Source: Tenebrio molitor (Eukaryota > Arthropoda > Insecta > Coleoptera > Tenebrionidae). From it: 64,000 nucleotides of DNA. The notes beneath the pieces were generated by a model. The model searched no databases. It saw only the letters and a program-made list of their open reading frames with translations, and was not told where the DNA came from. The stretch covers positions 8,742,001 to 8,806,000 of the forward strand of contig NC_091047.1 in NCBI RefSeq assembly GCF_963966145.1, written 5' to 3'. Of the stretch, positions 47,718 through 59,900 are shown piece by piece; the first letter of the stretch is position 1; the number at the start of each line of letters is the position of its first letter. Made by a program: the position numbers and the translations under genes.

Positions 47718-49084
47718 GCCCTGTACAACTAAATCTCTTCCTCCTAAAGAAATTTTAGTCAAGCGGATTGGTTCTTGCATTTATTTCCTTTAACGTATGG
47801 CGCAGCTTTATCAGCTGTGAAACCATAACTGTCAAACGTTATTTATTTGTTTATTTCTTTTGCAGGGAATAGTTGTTTTTGGAACTAACCAATGATAATT
47901 TTCTAAGTTTTATTACTGCACTAAAATGATGATCAAACTTAGGTTATAAATCTGAAGGAAATGTCAAAGCATGCCAACTGAAGACCTGCGGCTTTAAAAG
48001 AGCGGGAAAAGCACGACCCGCTTGGCCACGAATTTTTTAAACGCTCATTTTTAAAAAGTGTTTTGTTTTCATATTCTAAGGGAGCATTTACAAATTTGAG
48101 GGAAGTTGCAATGACCCAGAACATATTGTAAAATCGGTTAAAAAAACGTCACTTCAAAATCATACTGATGAACTGATGTAAACAAATCTGCCTTTTGTAG
48201 TTCTGATTTCAATTCCATAGAAAAAACTATAACTTCCGGTCAATTGAAAGAATTATGCAAGAATAAAACCAGTGAGTAAAAGACAGTGAGCGAAAAACGA
48301 TGAGCGAAAGTGAATTGAACGAAAGAGAAACCTTCACCCACTGGTAAATATGGATACAGACTCACTTTCTAGGAAGGTATCGAACAAAACACTTTTTCTA
48401 GACGTGGAATTACAACACTCGCTGTGTGTAAACTTCCTGCTTCTAAAAAATAGATAATAGATTTCAACTTCCTAGAACGAAACTTTCCTAATTTTTAAAA
48501 GACCTATTGTTGTTGTGTATTTCAGAACAAACATATTTTGTGATTGTGAACACATAGATGTTATCTACGTGGCTCTACTTTTCTAAGACACCGAGTACGC
48601 AACAATTAGGAATTTATCGAAAGCGATAACAAAAACAAAAAGTAATACCATGTGCTCCCTGTCGATAACCATCGTCACATTGTTTGCAGTAATTGAGGAT
48701 TTCGTTAAAACTGCGAGTTATTTATAGATGAAAAGTTAGAGATAATCGCATAGTGTGTTAATGCACCGAGAAGGTGTGTCTGATTAGTGATTAAACATAT
48801 CTCCCATAAAATTCCATTAATTTAATCCACTAATGCGGCCGTCGATCGGAAGAAAAACCCGACCGCTCCGACTCTTGTTTATGAACAAATCCAGGTGAAA
48901 CCCGAACGAAGTATTTAATTGATTATCTTATCACGATAATCAAATATCGAGGCGTGAGAGGCTTCGGTAATTTTCCGAACATGTCAAACACTAATATTTG
49001 CCGGATAATTTAATTGAAGTGTGTTAAACTTTAATAGGTTGGCACTCACTTTTATTATTATATTCGCTCAATCAAAATACCATG

Positions 49085-49457
49085 ACATGTTCGAGTGCAA
49101 CTCAGCAAAAAGCCCACAGAACGGCCCAAAACGGCAAATCTGAACGCGTCATTTTGGCCCTCGACAAAATTCTTGACGTCACTGATTATCTGCAAGTCAT
49201 GCTCAAACAACTTCTGGAGCCCTTTGTCGGACCAGATCTGAGCCGGTGTTATTTATCTCGGTGGTCGCCGATAAAATCTTATCTGCTATTATTCCTGTTG
49301 CAAGAAGTTGTTGAAAATTTTGATAAAACATTGCGAAAGCTTCAATACACGATTCTTTTCCCAGTGTAGAGAGGACCTGACACGTACCTAGTGGGTCAAT
49401 ATTTGTTTGGTTTACACAAATATTGTACCAGTGTTGAAGTGCGTTATTTGAGGACAT
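49085..49457 (-). pseudogene. Candidate frame-disrupted coding remnant, family unknown
   Basis: From an ATG at 49457 the minus strand reads 84 residues (LGTCQVLSTLGKESCIEAFA and on) to a stop at 49203. A second minus frame overlaps the end and continues with LQKLFEHDLQIISDVKNFVE and then GRSVGFLLSC before stopping near 49060. Both parts look protein-like, so one frameshift in an old coding exon is possible. I cannot name the family. Confidence 0.25.
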
Positions 49458-51666
49458 AATTGTACTAATTTGTTATTTGAATCTGCGGGTAAGACAGTAG
49501 CTCCTAAAATACGACCCATTTGCCAATATTGACAGTACGAATTACTGAAAAAGCGCAATTGCGCGTAATTGTTGTCCTGTTTGTTTGTGCGGACCGTTAT
49601 CGATGCACCTCTCAGGTGCGCAAATAAGGATGACCCGTCTGAAAGATTCGGACTGGAAAAGGTTCTTCACGTGAATAAGCAAACAGTTTTCAGACCCGAA
49701 TCAACATAAGAATTGAATTAAATTCCGAGACGCGGCTCGTCTCTCTTCTTATCTTATTTGTTCACTATTTTGTTTAATTTGAACGCGTTTTGTTTCACTA
49801 AGGGGCACAGGAAACGTCTTAACCATTAAGATAAAAATAAAAACTACTTCGAGTTATGAGTTTTTAACGGCGATACTAAAATCTCAAGATGTTTTTTTTA
49901 AGATTTCGCATTAAAAATAATTTCTTTAGCGCGATTTCTGAATGTTTATTTATAAATTCTGTTGATTAGGTGAGAATTAGTTGAATAATGGCAACTATAA
50001 ATTTAATGTACTTCTGCAACAATTAAGCTTCATTTAAAGAAACCACTACATAAATTAGCTGAAGCTTGCCAAATTGTGGAACCATTATCTGTGTTATCCT
50101 GTTTCTTGACTGAAACTTCTGGTTAACCTACACATTAATATTAAAAACGAAAGTTTACAGAGTACATAAATTTTGTGTATAGCTTTTGTTTGATTCAAGA
50201 CGAAAACATTAATTTACATATTCATGAAAAACTTTCAGAGTGCTGAATTATTTTGTGCGACGGTAATTTGTGTCGTGCAACAAGGATTAAGTCATGTTAG
50301 TGCCTAAATCTCTTAGATTAAAGAACGTGTTTTTTATTAAATTTCTCGACTCGCTGAACTACATCAAGACTTCAAAAAGATTTAAAAAATTATTTAAAAG
50401 AAATAAGAAATTAAAAAATAAGTGATAAGCGAAAATCCACAAACTACCAAGAAACTTTAATGAAAATATGTATAGCTGAATTTTTCGTTCTTTTATTTCA
50501 CTTTTTATTCTGACATGCTTATTTAGAGTGTTTCAAAAAGATAAATGAACATTTTCTATTAAGTGTCCACAATTTGTTTCAAACTTAGACTTTATGGAGG
50601 ATTTGTTAAAGTAGTTTTTCTCTATGAAACAGTTCAGAATTAGCCAAAAAAAAAGTGCTTGAAGTAGAAAAAACTTGGCGTAAAAACTGAATGTAAAATT
50701 TATGGTTGCCGCTCCATATAAAAAATGATGAATAAGTGAATACACACCCTTCACACAAAGGAGTTAAATTGGTTGCAAAAGTCAAAACAACTCAATATTT
50801 TTAGATTTAGCTGAATAGGCGTTGAAAAAAGTAAACCGTTTAGAACAGGGTAAAGTTTGAATTTCCCGCCGTTTGACACGAATGACATTTGTTTACGTTT
50901 AATCGGTACGCAATTGAACATGTTTGTTTTCAGCAAATAATGCTCTTAGATACAGGTGATTCTGAAATAAGTTTGAAAAAAAAACGGTAAGAAGTGGTGA
51001 TGATCCATAGCCAACCCTAAGTGAAAATTTTAATAGTCACCAGTTATTTACCTATTATATGACATCACTTCTCTCGATCATTTCCCTAGAAATATTTACG
51101 AAGCAGTGTGCTTACACCTAGGACTTTATTGTGGAGTTGATGTGATAACGGTTCCTAATGAAATTAAGAAATTTGGACCAATTTTCCCTATTCATAGGCG
51201 TCGAAAATACAAGGATATAGGGTAATTTCCATCCTTTTACGCAGAATTATTTTGTGTCAAGGACAGGTACTCCACATTTTTTTCCAAACTTATTTCAGAA
51301 TCACCCTGTATTTGATTCGAGAATAGGAATCGTTAAAAGTTAAAGTTAAAAGAAAGAAAAAAAAAGGAAGATTTTTTGTTTCTAAACATTAGGTTAGCTG
51401 TCAACATGCTATAATTAATTTACACAAAAGCACAACAATTGACGGTTTCCAGCGCCTTCCCATCCCAGGATTTCATTTAAACGCGCGAACTAATAATATT
51501 GTAACAAGAGAACTAGGAATTACTGGTGCCTTAAAATGTAAAAACTGCAAATTTAAAAACTGTAATTTTAATGTAACTGCAGGAAAAGAAAAGTAAATAA
51601 ATGAGTTCATGTCCGATTCTTTTTTTTGTGATCAGCTTGAAGATAAAATAGTATATTATTCAGAGT

Positions 51667-51741
51667 AGAAGGTCTTTTTGTGCTTCGCCCAGTTGCCTTC
51701 AATCTCTGGGCTTAGCACAAAAAGCTTCACTTCTACTCTTA
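51667..51741. repeat. Hairpin element, 75 bp
   Basis: AGTAGAAG plus CTTTTTGTGCT at the left pairs with AGCACAAAAAG plus CTTCTACT at the right. An inner stem GCCCAG/CTGGGC is also present. Confidence 0.7.
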
Positions 51742-51779
51742 ATGATATCTAATCTACTACCTTTAATGCTTCTTTGCAA

Positions 51780-52500
51780 TACAGGGTGCCTCACAATTCG
51801 CGAATTCCGAATTCTGAGCGTGGTAGGGAAGGACCCAGTGCAGCTCGAAAAATAAACTAGCCAAAAATGAATAGGGAATTCCACAATTTTTCATGGAAAG
51901 CAAAATAATTGCCCCAATCCTCCCACGTATTCTTAAACACTGGATAAATTTAAAATGTTACAGGTGCTTGAAACATTACATTTAATGTGTATATTAATAT
52001 ATTTCTAACACATTTCATTACAAATTTTAAACTGTATTTATAAAAAATTCAAAAAAGGAAAAATTCCCTATTCATTTTTGCCTAGTTTACTTTGAAAAAA
52101 AAAATTCGCTCTTCCTGAAGAAGATATAGGCACTTTAATTTTGTTCAATACATAGCAGCCTTCATATCCACAGTGACAAAATACTCTTCTAGCTAGGTTG
52201 CCGTTCCATTTTTAAGAAAAATTACAAAAATTTAAGATTTTTCTACTCCAAAGTAAAGCTATTCTTCACAAAATTGTTTTACTTTATTATTTTCCACAAT
52301 CATCTACACCATAAATAACAATAAACACTGAACTTTTCAGCCTGTATTTGAAGAAAACGCAGTTCAAAGAGTGCACCTTCAGACCAATGTATCTTTGTGG
52401 GGGGAGTCCCGATTTTTTTTTTATTGACATATTTGGATTACTGAAGTGATCTCCTACAACGTTCTGAATTCGGAATTCGCGAATCTTGAGACACCCTGTA
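51780..52500. mobile_element. TIR element, 721 bp
   Basis: The left end TACAGGGTGCCTCACAATTC then GCGAATTCCGAATTC and the right end inverse TACAGGGTGTCTCAAGATTC then GCGAATTCCGAATTC pair over about 35 bases. Subterminal AATAGGGAATTCC also recurs inverted. No transposase frame was seen. Confidence 0.85.
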
Positions 52501-53970
52501 TAACTAACCGAATTTCTAATCCAGTTAAATAAAAAAAAATCCTAAATATTTTTAAATGCAACATAAGTTAGAACAGGACTGCTGTTAAGGATAATGGATT
52601 TTGTAAATAAGTAGAAGTACTTTAATGTTTTTTTTTCATTGCTATCAATACAACTCTTGCAGACTTTGCTTTTGTTTTATCAGATTACGCATTTTAAACG
52701 TTTAACAAACATGAAACTGTAGAAAAATCAAATATTTAGCTGTGTTTTTCCTTTGCTAGATTCATGCAATTAATACGCATTAGCAAACGTTAGTAACAAC
52801 CTTGATGTCGTATTTTTAAGTTTGTGCAAATTTACACTAAAGGATAAATTTTAAAATGCCGCGATTTTATAAAAAATCAAAATTTCAAGTTTGAGCTTTG
52901 GTTTACGTAGAGTTAGTGTATGTATAATGACAAAAGCATAAGTAAATAAAATGAATCCAGTTATTCGCTCGAAAGTGAATACAAACTTAATTACAAACTT
53001 GGGAAGCTGTGGATTCTGTTCTTTGTTATAAACGTAGGAACCTGAAAATCTCTAATATAATAACTGACAATAAAAGGAATATTTTACATAAAAAATCGTA
53101 CCATTTAGAAAATGTAATGAAAGTGGCAAACTTTTTGTTATTTTAGCTAATAAATACTCTTTCCTCTTTCTCTGTGTTATTTTACCTATTACTGTTCTAT
53201 TTGTATTCTACTTCTTGTCACTATGTATTTAAATTCAGAGCTAGCATAACAAGAGCAGCATGGTGTGAGAAAATGTATACTGTTCAATTTGGTCAAGTTT
53301 AACAGGTGAATTCTTTAATTTTTAGATAACGACATTCTAGTTTGTGTTGGGTGATAATAGGACGCAAATGACATTTTGCATTCAAAACAACAATGAAACT
53401 GTTTACAGCAGTGCTAAAAATGAACATCGACTCTTGTGTATTTTTGTTTATTTAGTGAAAATTGGAAGTCCAGACCACAATGGACCGGAAATGAAATCTA
53501 ATTTACCTTTTTCAATTAATTTCCAGAAAGAAAGCTCTATTTAAAATTTGTTTTATATATTACGTTAGTAGAAACTGGAGTGAAGCCTAAAAAGTAAAAA
53601 AGTTAAATTGAATTGAGCAATTTTATTGTTGCTTTGAACTCATTAATTCGTCAGCGAATAGTTCATGCCAGTGACATCACGCTTTTTTCGATAGAAAGTT
53701 CAAATTCAAGTTTTTAATAACATTTCCTGCAGAGCGCTTGTAATTAGTAAATGCACATTAAAGCAAATAGGTTAGAAAAGTTTATTTATCGAAGTCAGAT
53801 TCTAATCTCTCACCTCGTCGATTCTAGCAGCCGAATCATGTGATTTAGCAAGAGCAAGACCTTCTTTATTTTTACTCCTATACAACCAGCTGCTAATTGT
53901 GCAAATTTCCTAAACTAACATTTCTTCAAGTGGCAGCTCACGTTAGTACGAAGGTTATTTTCTCTTTCAG

Positions 53971-56900
53971 ATGATGCTTTTGTATGTCTTCGCGGTTTTA
54001 CTGGTAACTGCAGGTGCACGCGGTGCAGAATTCGTAACTCCAAGAATGCCCGAAGAGATGGCTTTTGTATCAAAAGTGGAACCCCACGTCACTGAACCTT
54101 GTATTTGCGAATACTACAACACCACAGAGAATTTTGAAATCGACGTTGAATGTATCTGTTCTGGAAAGCAATTAGTGCAGATCCCCGATTACCTCAATAA
54201 AACTTTAACTAAACTCATCATCAGGGACTCGGACATCAAGCGAATTACGAGAGATGAGCTCAAACCCTACAGAGGAAACCTCAAAGACGTGTAAGTAACA
54301 CCAATATTTGCAAATTACGACAAGAACATCAAAACTCCCTTTTGTATCGCTATTCTTTTATCACTTATCAGTTTATTTTCGCAAGCCAATAATTCGATGG
54401 ATCCTTGCGCTAAGACGTTTTTACTTTAAGTAAAATCCCCCAGGCTTTAATGTGGTTTGACAGATTTTCAGCTCCACTTATCTTCCCGCCGAAAACTTAA
54501 ACAAGTGTAATTTTTTTATCAAACCATTACGAAGAAACAACTGTACACACAATTTTTTTTATTGAATTGTGGGGTACGAATTATGAAGGAAACAATAAAG
54601 AATTTGGAATTGCATTTAGATTGGGAATAAATATTTAAGCATTAGACGCCACACAACAACTGGCCTTCGATAAAATATCAATTGTTACCTCGGTTTCGTA
54701 ACGTATGCTGTGTTTATTCTGTTTTCGCTTTGTTTCGTGGAACAAATAAACACTCAACTGAAGCTACTCTTGGTTTTTTAACCACAACAGATGTACCTAC
54801 TGCAGTAAATTTTCTATTCACGTCGATTGGAGCAAACATTTATTACACATATTTACATAATGCTATTCTATCACCCTTATTAAATTACTTTCCATGAATG
54901 TTATTGAACAATACGTTAAATTCGATTATTTAGCCCCATTTAAAGCATGTATCCATGGTAATTATTAATCAAGCTGTGATTAATTAAACCTGTTCAGGAG
55001 GCAAGATTTGTGAGTAATACAGCTGTAGTAATAAATGGAGCACCCACAGTACCACAATGGAAGGACGTAATTACAAAGAAACTCTCAACACAAAGACGAT
55101 TATGCGCAAAAGCTAATCGCAGATGAGCAGAGATTTTACTGTTTTTGTAGCTGTTTTCCAACTTACATTTTAATAGATTAATTTATACCAATTTGAATAA
55201 GTAAAGTATTCAATTCATAGTAAAATATTAAACTATCTATAGCAATTTAAATTAGCTTATGGTAAATATATTTTCTGATCGTTTGATATTACTAAGATGT
55301 TGGAGTCAGGATTGGAAATTCGTTTAGTTCGCGATTTAGCCGCTGGCGCTTTACGGAGATGGTTTTTGCTGTCTTGACAGGAAGCCAGATATTGTTGTAG
55401 AGAAGACACATGGATAATTGCGCTTTTAACGTCAAGGTACTGTTGTTTTGTTCCCAACCTCTTGTTGATAGAGGCTGCGGACAGCAGCAGTGGCAAAACT
55501 AAAACGTCTTGGATCTGTAATGTAATTTTAAATGTTTTGGTGATTTTTTATAAGCGAATTTAATTGTAATCAATTATGTAAGTATGTTTATTGGTAAAAC
55601 GAATTTATTTACGGTGTAAGTACCCATTCATTGAAATAAATAAAAGAAATAATGGAAATTCATAAAATTTATCCATTTAATTTTTACGTTAAAATATTAA
55701 AAATAATTTGAGAATTTACAAATAAGAAGTTATCTAAGAAAACTATCTTTGTTGTTACTGAAAAAATTTTGATGGTAAATACATATATCTATTTTAATAT
55801 CATTAAAAATGTGATGATTATAGGTTCTATCCACAGAATATTTGTCAAAAAAAGGTAAACAAAACAGCAGCTGATCTCTAGCAAAAAAATGTTAATAGCT
55901 TTAGTTTGGATATTTTTGGATTTTTTAAACTCAGTCTCTTTGACCCTTATAAATTCTGTCTAATTTTTTAAATTTCCTGCTTATCGTTACAAGGTAAAAG
56001 GCAATAATTTTTGTCTAGCGATGCCTCCAAAAATTGTTTGATTGCATTATTTTCTTCAGATAAAGATCAGAAACGAAATACATTATAGTCTATTTTTTAA
56101 TCAAAGAATTTAGGTTTGTAAATATAAAATTTTATTAGAATTTAATGATATCTATTGGCTATACCAGCCAACGTCTCATTTTTAACTCGCAGCTAAAATA
56201 TGAACGTGTTATTAAAAATGCCTCGCCAAGTAAGACATTTATTAAACTCTCAAATTAGTTGTTATTAGTTGTGATTAACTTTATTAACATGCTGCGCTAC
56301 TAATATCTCTAATAACCTCAATTTTTTATGATGAGATTTTTCACCCTATCTCAAAAGTGTACAATGTTATCAGCTCTATTTTGCGTGTAAAATGCGGTGT
56401 TGTGGTTCTTTGATTAAAAAATAGACTATTCAGGGTGTTGTTGAAATGCGTGCACAAATTTTAATCACGAGGTATTGGCTTCATGTAGAACTCAAAAATA
56501 TTTAAAAAATTCTGTCAAAAAATAAAATGACATTTATTTTTTGAGCTACAATTTTTTAAAATTGCTTTTAGTTTTCTACCTTGTCCTACAACCTCGTAGG
56601 TAAAATTTCGGCACCATTTTAAAAATATATCCTGTATATCATGTTTTATAAAATGTACGCCAATGCAAAGTAACCTATAGGAAATATGCTTTAAAATAAG
56701 GAAACCGCATTGGTGTATGTTTTATAAAATATGATATACAGGGTGTATTTTTAAAATGTGCCGAAATTTTATCTACGAGGTTGTTTGACAACGTGGAAGA
56801 CTAAAAGCAATTAAAAAAAAATGTAGTCCAAAAAATAAATGTCATTTTATTTTTTGACATACTTAGAATTTTTTAGATATTTTTTCCGAGTTCTACATGA

Positions 56901-59900
56901 AGCCAGTAGCTCGTGGTTAAAATTTGTGCACGCATTTCAAAAACACTCTGTATGTACTGTCGCGAGCAATAAATTTTGGTCGTCAATGTCATTTCAAAAT
57001 TTGGTTAGATTGTCACAGATTTAAAAAATTTCCCAGCCTAATTATGCCCATGTCAACAAAGTGTCAAAAAAATGAGAAAAAATGACAATTAATGTCATAC
57101 AACTTGATGATAGGTTATGATATTTACGACTGTTTTACTATGGAGCATTTTCGATTGCGTCAAAGAATGACCTTGACTGTACAAATATTTTATAAAAACA
57201 TTTTTTTAATTATCAGTTTTTAAGTAACATCACATTTATATCGGGTGTTCTTTTTTTTTCGTTTTTACAATAAATTATTTTATGAATACGTATCCTGTTC
57301 AAATATCAAAGCGGCAACGCTTTTAAATTTTGATATTGGGGAAAATGAAAAGTTAGGTTAATTTTTTTAAATTTTTCTGCACACCCCATTAGGGTAATTC
57401 TTAATTTTTTGTCAAGCAAATTTCTTTTTTTTTACGGTATTCTGGTAAGGACATCCCTCAGTTTGACAAACTTAGGGCCAGTTTATAGAAAGAGAATTAA
57501 ATATTTACTTCGAATTAAATTTTAATGCGCGATTAACTCATGAATCCGAAACTTCCATTGGTTCAATCTGATCACGTGTTCAGTTCTCATTTGATTACAA
57601 TTAGCTTAATTTCGCTTCTGTAAACTGACCCTTAAACTGTTGTTGTAGTTAAGCCAAGATGCACTGTCTTTAGTTCTAGTATGGGATTATAGGGATATTT
57701 ATTGTTTGTCCAACATAAGACAACCCGTTGTGGATCTTTCATATGTGAATAAGCTATACAGTATGTCTAAAAAATTCTCATAAAACGCCCTTTGAATTTA
57801 TAAGGGATGTCTTAGTTTTAACAGAGTTTTTAGATTTTATTTGACAGATGTCATATAAAAATATCGTGAAAAATTTGACATTTTTAAATTTGACTAATAC
57901 ACTGCATAATATTCGGTCAATCACCGTTGTGATTTTTTCAAATTCTGACCAATCGGATTATTTGTTAAGTGATTAAAAGCAAGGTAGCTTTTTATCGACT
58001 GTAATTACACGAGAGGTCTTTTTTTGTCCGGATAAAATTGAATTTTTTTACGATAATTTGGTTGCTTGGTAAATTGACGACACAAACCATCCGATAAAAA
58101 AACGAGTCCGAAGGACGAGTTTTTTTATCTGGTGGTTTGTGGAGTCAATTTACCAAAAAGAAACCAAATTAGAGTATAAAAAATGAAATTTTATCCTGGA
58201 CGAAAAAAACCTCGAGCGTAATTCGATGAGATAATTTAATGAATCATGATAGGTAGGTAATTATGAAAAATTGAATTCGCCATTTTGCACGTCAATTTAT
58301 TACAAGCTGTGTCAATGTTTAAGAATGTTGGTTCGTTTTCATAACAACAAACAATAATCAGGTTCGAAAAAGTTTGCCATGGAAGTTTAAGCACATTTTA
58401 TCCAGATGCAAAGTTAGGGCTAACTTTATCCGATGTCAAAGTGACAAATGCATCGCGGCTTATGGGATTTTTTATACATGAATTAAATTATCGCGATTAA
58501 ACGCAACGTAGCTTTTTTATAATTGATTAAAATGCGAGTAGTTCGATTGTTTCGCCATAGCTGTCAAATTAATTCGCATCAATGTCGCATCATTTGTATT
58601 CGAAATGAATTCAATAAGTCTTGTATTAATCTCCGTAAAATACACTCGATCTTGATTTTAAATCGGGACAATTTTATTTTTAATTCACTCAGATTTTGTT
58701 GCCTTCTGGAAAAAACTCTCGATCAAAAGCATTAGACAAAATCGCTCCACCTAAAGCTGTCGCGATTTTATCATGCTTCTGATCTCGAGTTTTTTCCGTT
58801 GCAACAAAACTTTCGTGTAAAAATAAAAAAAAATAATTTTTTGCAATGAAAAATGAAGAAATCAATCATCGAAGAAGAAAATAGTAAATGTTTATATTGC
58901 TAGAGTTACTGTGTTCAATAATGAATTGCACAAATTAGATAATAAAAATTGCAAAAACAATATTTATACAAGATATCACTCTATACTTTGTTAATTAATT
59001 AACAATGTAATGAAACCTCAAGGAATTATTTTTAGCACAAAATGTAAATGACTTGCAGTTTATGATTTGAACGATAATGAAAACAACAATTAATTATAAC
59101 TAAACCGTTTGTATTAAAAAGTATTACATCAGACATGGGATTGGATTATAAGGTATAAAGTTCGGGAGTTTTATCGATGTTGAAGTGGCCACAAGGGAGG
59201 GTCAATGAAACCAATATTCGTATATTTTGGTCTAGGAGCAGGGGTTATACCTCGTCTGTTCAAATAGATTTGACTTCGAATGAGCGTCATTTATCTTAAT
59301 GCATCCACAAGAAATTTATTTTGCACCAATTGAAATTTGTGAGAACAGTGTGACAGTCGCACAAAGACGTTACAACTGTTCCATTTAGATGATCCGAAAC
59401 GAGGCGCGTTAATAGAAAATTGCATTGTTTTCATCTTATGCAGCTAATTTAGTTGGCAACGGGTTGAGAACATTAGCAAAAAAGGATGTGCAAAGTGCCA
59501 ATATGTCTTCGTACCAATGAGATTAGAGGCTTGAGGAGTCACAGCTACTGCATCTTAATCAGCCTTAAGAGTGGCCTCTTCCTTGCTTGTTGACGTTTTA
59601 CGAAGAGAAAGGGGTGGTTTTTATGCACAGTTACAAGATTTAACCAGTTTATGGAGGGAGATTGGATTTATGTGTCTTGTTATAGCAGGACCATCAAGAA
59701 AACAATAAAACCTTCAACGAAAGAATGACCGAGCCTGTCGAGAGAAATTTCCTTGTGTACAAATAGATTTCAAAGATGTGGGTGGCGCAATAAAGCGCAT
59801 TCCAGACAAATCTCGAATTATATCCCACCTAACACCATCGATTATTTTTCTAGTGTACTGGTCAACCTGCCCTATTTGCGCGTCATCGAAGATGGCACCT

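Larger units (their letters stand above)
32484..53970. other. Long repeat-rich region with no convincing gene
   Basis: This 21.5 kb stretch lacks a recognisable conserved gene on either strand. It contains several TIR elements, long hairpins, an interlocked inverted repeat, two pairs of dispersed direct repeats, a GC-rich block and a few orphan reading frames listed separately. It may be intergenic, or an intron of a gene outside the window. Confidence 0.6.
54291..59853 (+). other. First large intron of the Lgr1-like gene
   Basis: This 5.6 kb intron carries the 520 bp inverted-repeat element at 56431-56950, a 220 bp hairpin at 58000-58223, and an antisense candidate exon at 55257-55514. The remainder is AT-rich with nothing else I can name. 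Confidence 0.65.
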
